DNA from: Notamacropus eugenii
Taxonomy: Eukaryota; Chordata; Mammalia; Diprotodontia; Macropodidae
Assembly (NCBI RefSeq): GCF_028372415.1
Contig: NC_092874.1
Location: 56,829,865-56,893,864, forward strand
DNA length: 64,000 bases
Direction: 5' to 3'
Part shown: positions 11,159-22,238 of the stretch, in pieces
Numbering within the stretch: the stretch's first letter is position 1
How the letters are laid out: every line of letters starts with the position of its first letter
Notes under the pieces: generated by a model
Told to the model about the DNA's origin: nothing
Database searches by the model: none
The model's input: only the letters and a program-made list of their open reading frames with translations
Translations under genes and position numbers: made by a program

Positions 11159-11474
11159 TGGCTGGCTCAGGTATTTTGGTCACTTGCTTATCATCCTTGT
11201 CTTCAGCCTCCTCCATCATGTCCTCCCTTCTCCTTGTTCTCCTACTGTCTTCGAAATGCACTCATGTCTGAGGGGGAAGCTTTTATTGGCCCTGGGATGC
11301 ATAAACATCAATGTACTTCTTGTACTGTTAATTTCTCAAATAAGAATTCTAATCTTCAAACCTCCATTTCCTCATTTCCCTTGCATAATTTAAATCCCTG
11401 AAATCTTACTTTCAGGTGAGTGCCACTTTGGCAGGGGAGGGGGGCTGCATTAAAAATGTCACTGCTGATTTCCT

Positions 11475-11905
11475 AATGACTGTATCCAACAAGCTTTTCT
11501 CAACCTTCTCTGTATTTTACCTCTCTGCCTCTCTTGACACTGTTGATTCCAAAGGTTTGCTTGTTTTTGAAATTGTAGGCATTTCATCATTCTGATTTTT
11601 CTCTTACTTCTCTGATTCCTCTACTTCCTTCCACCTCATCGTGGTAAGCATTTGCTAAGAGTCAGATCTCTACCCTCTGTTCTTCTATACAAGGAAAATC
11701 ATAGATGAGAAGAATGTGGACACTCTCACTCCCACAGCTCTAGTGATCACAACTGTGCAAATGACTCCTCCATCTATATTTCTAGCCCTTACATGTCCAT
11801 TGAGTTCCAGCCCTACATTTGAAACTGCTTCCTGGACCTATCCACTTAGATGTCCGGCCTCGAATTCAACATGTCCAAAAATGAACTAGCTCATCATTCT
11901 CTAGC
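11475..11905 (+). mobile_element. L2 LINE, internal fragment
   Basis: Carries 'tcgaattcaacatgtccaaa' and 'atgaactagctcatcattct' after 'cctggacctatccacttaga', the L2 coding-region signature around the 'SNMSKTEL' stretch. The upstream part ('gacactgttgattccaaagg') fits the same element. Confidence 0.7.
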
Positions 11906-11911
11906 AAACTT

Positions 11912-12117
11912 GATAATAATAATAGCTGACATCTTGCTACATGCCACACACTATACTAAGCTCTTTATAAATATCTCATTTGATCTTCACAACAGCCCTG
12001 GAAGGTGCTATAATTATCTCCATTTTACAGATGAGGAAACTGAGGCAAACAGAGGTTAAGTGACTTGCTCAAGCTCCAGGCTCAGAACTCTATATACTGC
12101 AATACCTAGCTGCCTCA
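11912..12117 (-). repeat. MIR-like CORE-SINE
   Basis: 'aataataatagctgacatct', 'tttacagatgaggaaactga', 'acagaggttaagtgacttgc', ending 'tacctagctgcctc'. Confidence 0.85.
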
Positions 12118-12164
12118 AAAACTTGCTAGTGTCCTAATAACTAGGGTTCTAGTTTCATTTAATT

Positions 12165-12530
12165 GAATAAATGATTTAATATCTCAGAGTTTCAGTTTTC
12201 TTATATATAAAAAAGGGATATTAAAAGCAATAGTAATAAAATTAGAAGTACTTTTATAATGCCTTAAAGTTGACAAAAGTGCTTCATAATTATTCTCATC
12301 TTTGTCCTCCCATCAACTCTGTGGAGTAGGTGTCCCTTACTATTAACCCATTCTGCAGATAATAAAGATGACACAATAGTAACTAACATTTACATAGCAC
12401 CTACTATGTGACAGACACTGTACTAAGTGCTTTACAGTTATTATATCATTTGTCCTCATAACAACCCTATGAAATAGGTGTTATTGTTATCCCATTCTGC
12501 AGATGAGAAAAATGAGGCTGAGAAAAGTTT
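12165..12530 (-). repeat. Tandem MIR-like fragments
   Basis: A short MIR piece in the plus sense (about 12,165-12,235) is followed by two antisense MIR copies (about 12,237-12,363 and 12,372-12,528). Both antisense copies contain the 'cccattctgcagat' core and an 'aacaaccctatgaaataggt'-type block. Confidence 0.7.
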
Positions 12531-12620
12531 TGTCATTTCTCCTCTACTCAAATACTTCCTTGTCTTCCCATTGTCTGCAAAATAAAGTACAAACTTGTTT
12601 AGGGAGGCCCTTGAATGCTA
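12531..12620 (+). mobile_element. L2 internal fragment
   Basis: 'ttcccattgtctgcaaaata' and 'aagtacaaacttgtttaggg' correspond to the L2 'ccctattgcctacaggataaagtac' region. Confidence 0.55.
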
Positions 12621-12746
12621 AGTCAAAGAACTGGGGCTTCATCTCATATACAAAATGGAGTCACTGAAGTTGTTAGTCATAGCATAGTATGTTGAAAGTT
12701 ATATTTTGGAAAATGTATTTTGTCAGACACATAGCATGGTGTAGTC

Positions 12747-12926
12747 TAGGAGTTTTTGAACTAGAATCTCTATTTTATAATCGATAGCTATTTCAATATT
12801 ATTGGGTTTCCTTGCTGATCTTATGTATTATACTTATTCAGTTAAATATTTTTCTACTAAGGATGAGTCCATAGACTTCACCAGACTTGTAGAGGGGTCC
12901 ATGACACAAAAAATTAAGAACCTCTG
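12747..12926 (+). mobile_element. hAT-like MITE (family also at 44,645)
   Basis: 180-base copy with degenerate inverted ends: left 'taggagtttttgaac', right 'attaagaacctctg'. It is flanked by gtgtagtc (12,739-12,746) and gtgtatta (12,927-12,934), 6 of 8 matching. Internal 'gagtccatagacttcaccag' and 'ggggtccatgacacaaaaaa' match the reverse complement of the 44,645 copy, which has a perfect 8-base duplication. Confidence 0.75.
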
Positions 12927-12928
12927 GT

Positions 12929-13068
12929 GTATTAGAAAAAACACTGGATTTGGCTCAGAGCACACAGGCTTAAATCCTGCATCTGCAATCTGTTACCAGT
13001 GAGGCTTGAGCAAGTAACTTCTTCCCTTTCTATAAAATGGATAGAGGGTGAATTAAATGATCTCTAAG
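12929..13068 (+). repeat. MIR-like SINE
   Basis: 'aaaacactggatttggctca', 'cttgagcaagtaacttcttc', 'tataaaatggatagagggtg'; degenerate copy immediately right of the MITE. Confidence 0.6.
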
Positions 13069-13310
13069 GTAGGTAATACAGTGGATAGAGCCCCAGCCTA
13101 GAGTCAGGAAGATCAGAATTCAAATCCAGTCTCTGACACTAGCTCTGTGACCCTGTGCAAATCACTTGACCTTGTTTCCCTCAGCTTCCTCATCTGTAAA
13201 ATGACCTGGAGATGGAAATGGCAAAGCATTTTAGTATCCTTGCCAAGAAAACCCTAAATGGGGTCACAAAGAGTCAGACCTGACTGAAACAACTGAACAG
13301 CAACAAAACT
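13069..13310 (+). repeat. SINE-A, full length
   Basis: tRNA-like head 'aatacagtggatagagcccc', box-B-like 'aattcaaatccagtctctga', CORE 'cctcatctgtaaaatgacct', then the SINE-A tail 'ccaagaaaaccctaaatggg', 'gtcacaaagagtcagacctg' and 'gaaacaactgaacagcaac'. Moderately diverged. Confidence 0.9.
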
Positions 13311-13389
13311 CCCTTCTAGTTATGAAGTCAAAATTCGATTACTCTGCTAATAATAGACAAAACAGGGGGAAGCTGGGAGGACCTGAAAT

Positions 13390-13760
13390 AGGACAGCTAG
13401 TTTCTCAATTATTGCAGTAAGATGGGGGTGAAATTACAAGGGGCTGGACTAGAGTGGTTCCACAAATAAAAAAGAAGGAATGAATTTGAAAGACATTTCA
13501 AAGGAAAATTCAACACAGCTTAAGTGACTGTTTATAGAGCATGAGAAGGAAGAAAGAATCAAGGATTACTCTGGAGGTGCTGAATTTGGTGATTTAAGGA
13601 AAGGATAGAACCATTAGCATCAATGAAACCACAAAGGGGAGCTGCCTGGGGGTCAAGGGAGGGGATAAGCTTAGTTTTAGAGCTGTTAAGCTGTTGAGGT
13701 AATGATGGGACATTGAACCAGAAAAGTCCAACCAGCCGCATGGAGTTAGCTACAAGAAAG
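13390..13760 (-). mobile_element. L2 LINE, antisense internal fragment
   Basis: 'attgcagtaagatgggggtg', 'aagaatcaaggattactctg', 'gcttagttttagagctgtta' and 'atgatgggacattgaaccag' follow the reversed order of the L2 ORF2 region. The 60-codon minus frame 13,559-13,741 is part of it. Confidence 0.6.
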
Positions 13761-14870
13761 ATTTTTAAAAACAGGATCTGCCTTCCTCAGCCCATAGAGT
13801 TTGAGTGTGGCTTTGCCTGGAAGAAGACAGCTTAAAACTCTTTATAGCTTTATGTCTCTATGATAGCACCATAAGGAAAGGGCAAGCCATATTCCCTCTT
13901 AAGTTCTACATTTTCTGAAAGGGTCAAATAAAAGAATTTTTGAGGAACAGCATGGAGTGATGCAAAAATCAGAATGCCTTCATCTCTGGACACATTCCTA
14001 TCTTGTTCCTTCAGGAGACAGGGTTAGGAGAAGAGGGAAAAATCATAAGGTGGGGAGAAGAGAGGATTTATTAATGCATTCCTATTATCTGTGTTTCAAG
14101 AAGTGTCAGTCCATTTTATTTATGATATTCACAGCTCAACATCCTTTCCACCCACTGCCACTTTCCTTTGCAACGCCCCCATTTGATTTGTTTTTATTTT
14201 GGATACAGAGTGCTAAAGATTTAAAGCATGACTTTTTAAAAGTAAGTCCTTGAAGTAAATCCTTAACAAGACAGAAAGCGGTACCACCATGTCCTATGTG
14301 AGAGATGTTTTGCAGATGCAGTTCTGTCGCCTTGATTGGACAGGTCCTTTTAAAATACACATGCACTACTCCACACACAGAGATGTTCAGAACACATGAG
14401 CATCTTATCCTTGTCCAGCTCAGCTGGTTCATTCAGTTTCTTGTCTCCCCCTCCTGAAAGCTGGCAAACTAATGTCAGTGGCCATACTTCCAATCAGTCT
14501 GACAGATAATTCATGGTATCTGAGGCCAGGCAAAGAAGTAAAATCTAAGGGTGCAGGACCAGTGATGAATGTTCCAAAGTCCTGTTCATTCAAAAGGGGA
14601 AAGAAAGGGTCTGTGCATAAAGATCTCAGTTTTATCCCGCCTTTCATGGGCTCCCTATTTTATGGTGACTTTTCTCTCTGGGGTTCAGAAATCAGAGAGA
14701 ATCCTCAGTGGGACTGAGAACTTCTTCAACAAAGGATTTCTTTCACTTCAGGCTTCTTCTTGCAGAGAGGTATAACTTTGAGAACAGCTTCCATTGAGTC
14801 TCCAGATATTTTCATGACCTTTTCTGGGATTTTAGAAGTCTCTACTAGGACTTCTACCTTTGACCAGAGT
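13761..14870. other. Unique stretch, nothing recognised
   Basis: About 1.1 kb. Overlapping frames of 68-98 codons on both strands (13,957-14,775) show no family resemblance and overlap one another, so none is called. Confidence 0.4.
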
Positions 14871-14871
14871 T

Positions 14872-15095
14872 TCCTTTGTGTTTCTTGACCCTATTTGGAG
14901 TTTTCTTGGCAAAGAGACTGGAGTGGTTTGCCATTTCCTTCTCCAGCTCATTTTACAGATGAAGAAACTGAGGCAAACAGGGGCAAATGACTTGCCCAGG
15001 CTCACACAGTAAATGTCTGAGGCCAGATTTGAACTCAGGAAGATGAGTCCTCCTGACTCCAGCTTTCTGTGCACTATGGTGCCACCTAGCTGCCC
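14872..15095 (-). repeat. SINE-A
   Basis: 'gagttttcttggcaaagaga', 'ctggagtggtttgccatttc', 'gatgaagaaactgaggcaaa', ending 'gtgccacctagctgccc'. It lacks the extreme 3' tail. Confidence 0.92.
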
Positions 15096-15589
15096 TTCCA
15101 TTTCCTCTACACCCTAATTATCTAGTAGAGGCATTTTTTTTCTATTTAGGTAGAAGTTTGAGAGAGATCTATTTTTTACTTCATGTAAAAGGGAGAAAAA
15201 GAATCTGCTAAGGAATGGGACTATCCCAAAGTGTAATGGGATGACTGGGAAACAGTGGGTTCCCCATCCCCCACATTGGACATCTCCTAGTAAAAACTAA
15301 ATGGAAATGTTGTAGATTTCATTGAGGGCATTGTTGTTCAAGGCATAGGTTGCAGTAAACTGCCTGTTATCTCCTTTTCAGCACTGAGATTCTGTGATTC
15401 TGCGATTTAAGGTGTTAATAGCTGATAATAGCTACATGTGTTACCCTCCCCTAATCACATTTGTACCGAGACATTAAACCCAAGTGAATGACACTGGCAG
15501 TGCTGGAATTTCAGACACTAGAGAAGCTTCCATGGGGGAGTTATGTTGATGCAGGAAGCTCTTACAGCTTTCTCAAATCACCCGGTGTA
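15096..15589. other. Unique stretch, nothing recognised
   Basis: About 500 bases without repeat or gene signature. Confidence 0.4.
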
Positions 15590-16147
15590 GGGAGTTGCCT
15601 ATCCTACTAGAGATCAAACTGCATCTCTCCTCCTTTGTTCAGCTAAACTTCTCAAGAAGGCTATCCACACTTGGCACCTCCACTTATCCTTGCCTCCTTC
15701 TAATCTAAAACTTCTGCCCTCTGGTTTCCAGACTCATCATTCCATTGAAATTGCTGTCTCCAAAGTTACCATTCATCTCTTCCTTGCAAGACCCAATGAC
15801 CCTTTAAAGATTGTCCTGCAGCACTTGTCACTGCTGACCACTCTCTCCTCCTGTCTTTTCCTGCGTGTCTGATTATTCAGTGTCGATGTCCTTTGCTAGA
15901 TCTTCCTCCATGCTAGGTCCACTAAATGGGGGTGAACCCCTAGGCTTTGTCTTGGTCTTTCCTCTTTTCCCTCTAGTCTCTCTCATTGGTGATCTCATCA
16001 GAGCTCACAGGTTCAGTTACTGTCTGTATTCAGTTCTATACACACAGCTTTATTCTTCCCAGATCTCTATTATCTGTACCAAGTGCCTTTTGAACATTTT
16101 GAGCTGGATGTCCTATAGGCATCTCAGCATATCAGTCACGCAACTAT
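15590..16147 (+). mobile_element. L2 LINE, internal fragment
   Basis: Pyrimidine-rich L2 coding remnant including 'ccactctctcctcctgtctt', 'ctctctcattggtgatctca' and 'gagctggatgtcctataggc' (the 'ggatgtcccacaggcacctca' block). It is cut off where an antisense L2 begins. Confidence 0.6.
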
Positions 16148-16995
16148 AATAAGCACATGCAATGCACCCAGCGCTGTGTTAGATATGGGAAGTATATAGA
16201 AAGGTAAAAAGGCAGTCCCTGCTCTCAAGAAGCTTCTTTTCTAATGAGAGAGACAACACGAAAATGACTTTGTACAAATGGAATATACACAAAATAAATT
16301 GGATACAATCAGCAAGGCAAGGCACTTTCACTAAGGGGGATATAGTTGGGTTTCTTGTAGAAGGTGGGACTTCTAATTAGCTGAGATTTAATTAAATTCA
16401 AGGAGTGCGGAGGAATAAAGGAGGAAAGAGAGAGCTCCAGGCATTGGGGCAGCCAGCAAAAGAATCAGGTCAGAAGATGGATGGTCATGTGTGAGGAACA
16501 GCAAGGAGGTTGGTGCCCCTGGACCTGGGGATCTTTGTAAGCCAAACAGGATTTTTATATTTGATCCTGGAGGCACTAGGGAGCCACTGGAGTTGGAAGG
16601 GCAGTGACATGGTCAGTTGGAAAGTAGACAGAAGATGGACTGGTGTATGGAGAGACAGGGCAAGGAGAACAATCCTCCAAGCATGAGGAGCTAAGGGCCT
16701 ACCAAGGTGGGGACAGCGTCAGAGGACAACAGGCAGTGGTGTGTATGTAATAGATGTCACAAAGGTTTGGTGACTGATTACATATGAGGTGGGGAGACAG
16801 AGAGACAGAGAGACAGAGACAGACAGAGACAGAGATAAAAAGACAGAGAGACAGAGATAGAGACAGCTATGGAGGGGGGCATCGGGGAGAAATGAGAAAG
16901 AGACAGAGACAAAAAGACGGGGAGATAGATACAGAGAGACAGATATGGAGGGGGGAGGAGTTGAACATGACATCTAAGTTGTGAGCCCAGTTTCC
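16148..16995 (-). mobile_element. L2 LINE, antisense, split by a microsatellite
   Basis: Runs from the reversed L2 tail ('gcacccagcgctgtgttaga', 'ccctgctctcaagaagcttc') through 'aagccaaacaggatttttat', 'atttgatcctggaggcacta' and 'gggagccactggagttggaa' to 'ggtgactgattacatatgag'. A (GAGACA)n block follows. The next L2 segment ('gaggagttgaacatgacatc', 'taagttgtgagcccag') resumes after it, so the simple repeat grew inside the element. Confidence 0.75.
16793..16955. repeat. (GAGACA)n microsatellite inside L2
   Basis: About 160 bases of GAGACA/GACAGA repeats with an internal 'gctatggaggggggcatcgg' island that is itself partly duplicated ('gatatggaggggggaggag'). Frames of 66-84 codons here are repeat translations. 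Confidence 0.95.
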
Positions 16996-17044
16996 AAAAA
17001 AAAAAAGCAATATATTATATTCTCTTCCAAATACATCCTTATAT

Positions 17045-17705
17045 TTTCTATAAATATTGACGGTAGGCACCATCCTTCAGTCTCTGAGCTTCAAAATCCA
17101 TGTGATCTCAATTCTCCACTCTTGTTCACTCCACATCAGTCATCAAATCTTGTTTCTCTGTTTCATCACTTACACATAGTCCCTTCTCTCCATTCATGCA
17201 GGCACTATCCTCACTCGAGCCCTCATCTCCCCTTACCAGGACCATTGCATTGGCTTCTTAATTGATCTGCTTGTCTCAAGTCTCTCCCCACACCATCACA
17301 CACCATCAGCCTTCATCCAGCTGCCTAAGAGATGTCCCTGACTTGCACATCTAATCATATCACTCCGGCGGCTCCCTATTACCTCCAGAATCAAATAGAA
17401 ACCTCTTCAATTGTCATTTAAAACTCTTCACAATCTGGTCCCTTCCTGTCTTTCCAGGCTTCCTACATTTTAGTTCTCTCCACACACTCTGAGGTCCAAT
17501 CATGTTGCCTTAATTGTTCTTTCCCTCACGATTGTCGATCTCTTATCTCCACACCTTTGCAGCAGTTATCCCTCAATCCTGAAATCATCTCCTCAGGTCA
17601 AGGTCTATTTTTGTATTTTCTTTGTAGCCCCACAACTTAGCACAGTGCCTGACGCATAAAATTTAAGCCCTTAATAGATGGTTGTCAACTTATCGGTTGA
17701 TTGGT
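17045..17705 (+). mobile_element. L2 LINE, 3' 650 bases
   Basis: Ordered L2 blocks: 'ggaccattgcattggcttct', 'atcatatcactccggcggct', 'ccctattacctccagaatca', 'cacaatctggtcccttcctg', 'cacctttgcagcagttatcc' and the tail 'agcacagtgcctgacgcata' plus 'cccttaatagatgg'. It reaches the true 3' end. Confidence 0.85.
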
Positions 17706-17824
17706 AGCAGGTGTCACTATAGATGAGCTATATATACCATAACCAGGAAATGAACACAACTAAGGCAAAAGAATATTGCATCATTGGAAAACAGTTACTT
17801 CTGACCATTTAGGATAGCTAGCTA

Positions 17825-18057
17825 ATTAAAATACTATCATTTATACAGCACTTGAAGGTTTGCAAAGAACTTTAAATGTTATCTCCTCTGATCCTCACAA
17901 TAGCCCAGCAAGGTAAGTGATAGGATTATCCTCACATTAAAGATGAGGAAACAGAAGCTGACCAAGTGACAATGGCTTGTCCAGGACCATATAACCATCA
18001 AATGATGGAGATAGGATTTGAACTCAGCTTTTCTTGAAGTCCAGGTGCAACGCTTAA
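17825..18057 (-). repeat. MIR-like CORE-SINE
   Basis: 'actatcatttatacagcact', 'gaaggtttgcaaagaacttt', 'atcctcacaatagcccagca', 'aaagatgaggaaacagaagc', 'gataggatttgaactcagct'. Confidence 0.85.
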
Positions 18058-18218
18058 CAGTATTGGCTTAAAATCAGAAGTCCTGGTGCAAAATTCCAGC
18101 CCTGTCACAAGCTAGCTTGTAACTTTGGACAAATCCCTTGAGTTCTCTGGGCCTCAGTTTCCTTATTTTTAAAATTAGGGGATTCAATTATATACATGAT
18201 TTCTAAGGATCCTTAGAA
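18058..18218 (+). repeat. MIR-like SINE, opposite orientation
   Basis: 'ttggcttaaaatcagaagtc', 'gggcctcagtttccttattt', 'atgatttctaaggatcc'. It forms a head-to-head pair with the preceding copy. Confidence 0.65.
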
Positions 18219-19902
18219 ACATTAAAAATAGATGAAATAGGCAAAATTTGAAGTAGCCCCATAGCTACAAACTTAGTTTTTCATGCCTTTCTTATGCAAA
18301 TGAATTAACAACAGAGAATGAAGTTGAATGAAGATTCCTATCTCTGCTAATGAGCTGAGACCAGTCCCTCATAGCCCCAGGTATACTCTATGTCTGAAAA
18401 ACTTTATAGTTACATAAGACCTTCAACCGTATGGATTCTTTCATATTTGTCTGAAAGTCTCATCCAACTTTGTGTTTGTGTGAACTTTCTTTTAAGTCTC
18501 TGTGTTCCTGGGCTCCTTATTATTCATGTTGAACTTCAGGATGGTCTGACTCATGTATGCTTGCCCTGCAAAATTCAAGCTCTCTGGGGAAGGCTGTTAG
18601 TATGTATTCATCTGTGGGGAAATGCAAAGAAGTTATATACGTTGGAGCTTACCAAAACTGCTTAGGAAGAGGAGGGGATAAGCAATGGCTTGCAGGTTAT
18701 AATAGTGAATGTATCCTCACCATGTTGTTGGTGTGGAGAATGAATTTTGGGAGCATAAATGGGTTGAGTACTGTATGTAGTATCATGCACTAAAAATATA
18801 AGACTAATGTGTATAATCACACACACATATATGCATACATGGACAGACATGTATATCACCATTAGGCTATTTTCTACAAATAAGACCTTGCAACATTATA
18901 TTTGGAGAAAATTGACACAAGAAAATACTCTCGCCAGCTTCTGAATTCACTCAAATTCACTGTCCTTTCTTTGTAATCTACTCAAGCCTCAGTGGCAAAC
19001 AGAATGTGCCTATGTTCCATAACAGAACATCTCACCTTTCTTTCTAGAGGTTATGCAAAAGAATGTTATCAAGTTCAATTAAGGAAGAAATTTCTCTCCA
19101 TCTTTTGCTAGGTCTGGGCTGCTGATAGTGTCATGTCTATCCTACCAGAAGAATTAATATGGAGTCTCTGATTCTCTTGCTTCATCCTTTAAACAGTTTT
19201 TAAAGACAATTTCAAATTAAAGGTGGTCTTCACAGAATCAAGTTTTCCATAATGGAAACTTGTGCAGGTCTTTTTTCCTCCTCTTGGTGCCTGAATCAAT
19301 AGAGAAAATCAGCTGTCTTTCAATACTGAGGAAGGAAGAGGTCCTTGTTCTATTTAGGGAAATGCCAAAGGTGGTTTCAGGAAAAGGAGAAAGGCATCTT
19401 CAGTCTGATTGAACAAGCAGGAGACCCATGCCATCTTCCCTCTCTAAAGAATGTGATTCAATCACTTCTGCAAGGGAATTTTTGCACAGAACATGAGTGC
19501 ATGCCCACTCCTTTCAGAGTGGAAGCATTTTCATTGTTTCAAATTCTGACAGCAGGATTCTTGGTCAACTCGTCACTGACCGTCCCTGGCAAATGTCATT
19601 GGAAGTGTCATTTATATCAGATCAGAAAAACCACTCCAGGATACGGTAGGGCACTTGGGAGAGAACACATTAAAGTTATTCCAAAAGTTACAGTGGTTTC
19701 ATTCTCTTCTTTCATTTTTCTAAGGTATAGGAATGGGGCTTTTGCTCTGCTGCCCAAAGAAAATAAGAGTAGGGAGGAAAAGCCTAGAAAATGTAATTTT
19801 AAAGTTGGTTCTTTGAAAATATCTAGTCCAATCTCCTATTTTCTTTAAAAGAAAAGTAGTCAACCAGTCAAACATTCTCATTTTAGTTTTCAAATTATTT
19901 TT
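18219..19902. other. Unique stretch, 1.7 kb
   Basis: No repeat family recognised. The 167-codon plus frame at 19,345-19,848 opens with TTG; its first Met is about residue 53, and it has no recognisable domain. The section at about 18,880-19,260 is repeat-free with balanced composition and contains 'aagttcaattaagg' and 'aattaatatgg'. Confidence 0.4.
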
Positions 19903-20862
19903 CTTTTTTAATAAATAAAAATTGATTTTTCTCCCTTCTGCTCTACTCCTCACCACTGAAAAGTTTTTTTAAAAAAAACATTTGTAACAAGCAAAACAAA
20001 TTCTCACATTGACCATGTCAAAATCATATATCTCATTCTGCACCCATAATCTATCACCTCTCTATCAGGAGGTAAGTATCATACTTCATCATTGGTGTTC
20101 TGGAATCAAGACTTGTCATTGAGTTCCTTCCAAGTTCTTTGTTTTTACAGTGTTTTTGTCAACCTAGTACACAGCTGCTGTCAAAAGGGATCATTTTCCC
20201 TTGATGCAATAGGTCTTGGGTTATATAATACTTATTTTTCTTGAGTTTATGATTGTGTACCTGATTAATTGGCATTTATCATGAGTGAGGTGCTTACAGG
20301 TGCCAGTCACTTTCCCCCTTGAGCATTAGATGACTATCGTTGTTACTTCTTTTTGCCTTAGTTAGCTAACAAGGTTTTAAAGAATGTTTATTGTGTGCGG
20401 CATGTTCAGTTGTTGCTAAATGGCAAAATGCCAAAGAATTTTTAAGTTGTCTAAATTGTTCTATTTCTTCTCACTTTATCGTGAATCAGTTCAGAGAAAT
20501 ACTCCCAGTTTCCAATCTCATTATTTGTTATGGCACAGTAGTATTCCATCACGTTCACATACTATAAGTTGTTCAACCATTCCCCAACTGATGAGCACTC
20601 CTTTGGCTTCAGGTTTTTTGCTACTGCAAAAAAAATCAGCTATAAATATTTATGTACATATGGAGCCTTTTCCTCTTCCTTTGATCTCTTTGATGTGTAT
20701 AGGCTAGTAGTGATATTCCTGGGTCAAAGTTAAATGTCTTTGGGGGCATAGTTTGAAAATGCTTTGCAAGTGGTTATACCAAATCACCACTCTGCCATCC
20801 GTACCTTAATATGCCTATTTTCTTGCTGCCTCTCCAACGTTTGTAGTTTTTCTTTCTCATCA
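19903..20862 (-). mobile_element. 5'-truncated L1 (3' UTR and end of ORF2)
   Basis: Antisense L1 3' region. It starts at a T-rich tract (reverse of the poly-A) and includes 'gtattccatcacgttcacat', 'caaccattccccaactgatg', 'tgctactgcaaaaaaaatca' and 'gatattcctgggtcaaagt'. It ends at 'cctctccaacgtttgtagtt'. The 50.4-56.0 kb L1 carries the matching region at its 3' end. It is interrupted by the unnamed repeat at 20,169-20,443. Confidence 0.8.
20169..20443. repeat. Unnamed repeat J, copy 1 (inserted in L1)
   Basis: About 270 bases not belonging to the surrounding L1 3' UTR. It aligns along its length with 21,409-21,667: shared 'ttttcttgagtttatg', 'gtacctgattaatt', 'gaggtgctta(g)caggtgccag' and 'aaatggcaaaatgccaaa'. 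Identity is roughly three quarters by eye. No terminal inverted repeat, box A/B or poly-A seen. Confidence 0.7.
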
Positions 20863-20975
20863 AGAGGTTGAGATATAGAGAGGCTGTGTAACTTGTCTGT
20901 TGGTGTTGCTGCTAATGATGACCCAGGTCTCTAGATTCCTAGTCTAGGGTTCTTCTCATTATACTACATGACTTC
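20863..20975 (-). repeat. MIR-like fragment
   Basis: 'gaggttgagatatagagagg', 'gacccaggtctctagattcc' and 'cattatactacatga'; only the distal part of an antisense MIR. Confidence 0.5.
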
Positions 20976-21408
20976 ATACCCGCTTCTTGTAGGACTTCTC
21001 CCTTATTTCTCCCACCACATACATTTCCATTGCCTCTGCAAAGAAAAGTAAGGACAACACCTGAACACTGATCATTTCTCCACTTCTAAAATGTTTTTGC
21101 TTAAAAAAGGACTAGGCACAGGTCTAGCTATGTTTCTATTTGGTCTACAACCCACCCATAGCTAATACACATTTCAAGACCTGAGTAGGAAAGCTAAGAA
21201 GTTCTATATTTAGTATCTCCATGAAGAAAAAAAGGTTACACATTATAGGGATTTTCTGTTTTGGAATTTTTGGACATGAAGAGTCTGCTCAATTACAGCA
21301 AACATTTTCCTGTTAGAAATGAAGAGAATGTTATTTACAGTTTCTGCTGTTTGAAAAAAAGAAAAGGATAGTGTGGGAGGCTCACTGAAACCATAGCCAC
21401 CAAGCAAT

Positions 21409-21667
21409 CAGAGCTGCTGTGAAGTGGCCATTTTCCCATGATGGTTCCAGATTGTTGGATAATAATGATTTTTCTTGAGTTTATGGTTTGTACCTGATTA
21501 ATTATTATGAAGGAGGTGCTTGCAGGTGCCAGCAGGTTTCCCTATTGAGTAGCTAGAAGACTAGCATCATTACTTCTTTCTGCCTCAAATAGTTAACAAA
21601 ATAGCAATGAGTACCCAACATGTGTGGCATGTTTGATGCTAAATGGTAAAATGCCAAATCATTTTTT
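21409..21667. repeat. Unnamed repeat J, copy 2
   Basis: Second copy, same orientation as copy 1 and about 1.2 kb from it, starting 'gagctgctgtgaagtgg' and ending 'aaatggtaaaatgccaaatc'. It lies in otherwise unique DNA. Confidence 0.7.
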
Positions 21668-21869
21668 TTTACAAGTCTCTTGTCAGTGAACCAATTTTTT
21701 TTGCATATGTGTGCACACACGCATGTATGAAATTATTTTACAATAGTTACATATTATATAATGACAGTATCCCCAAGTATAGAATGATAAAATAGTGATG
21801 GGAGAGGGAAGTACTAAGTGATTCAAGGATCAGAGAAATCATTCAATTCAATTTCCTTTAATAAGAGAT

Positions 21870-22120
21870 GGCTAGGCAGCCCAATGGATAGAGTATCTTA
21901 GAATCTGGAAGACCCAGATTCACATCCTGCCTTTGATACTTAGCTGTGTGGCCCTGGGTACCTAAACTCTCTCAGTGTCAGTTTACTCAGCAACAAAATG
22001 AGGATAATAATAGCACCTGTTTCACAAAGCTTTTGGAGAGGATCAAATGAGATAATATATGTGAAGTGTTTTGTAAATATTAAAGAGCTAAGCAAATATG
22101 AGCTAGCATGATTTCATTAG
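21870..22120 (+). repeat. MIR-like tRNA-headed SINE
   Basis: Head 'ggctaggcagcccaatggat', then 'cagattcacatcctgccttt', 'gataataatagcacctgttt', 'gatcaaatgagataatatat' and 'gtgaagtgttttgtaaatat'. It combines a SINE-A-like head with a MIR-like 3' half. Confidence 0.8.
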
Positions 22121-22137
22121 CTTGTAGCAAATAAAAA

Positions 22138-22236
22138 CCAAACAGATTCTACCCTCAAAGAACTTGTATTGTGTAGGAAGTTTGGAGAAGATGCATTTTT
22201 AGTTAGGTTTTGAAGGAGAAACAGCTGTGGTCTAGA
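22138..22236 (-). mobile_element. L2 fragment, antisense
   Basis: 'attctaccctcaaagaactt' and 'ttagttaggttttgaaggag' fit reversed L2; short. Confidence 0.5.
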
Positions 22237-22238
22237 CC

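Noticed and set aside
13069-13310. tRNA gene from the box-B-like 'ttcaaatcc' in SINE heads (also 26,718; 46,245; 58,656)
   Set aside because: tRNA-derived SINE heads without a complete cloverleaf; each continues into a SINE body.
19345-19848. 167-codon plus-strand frame, longest outside repeats
   Set aside because: Opens with TTG, first Met about residue 53, no recognised domain, no splice or promoter context. Length is uncommon but not exceptional for AT-rich DNA of this size.
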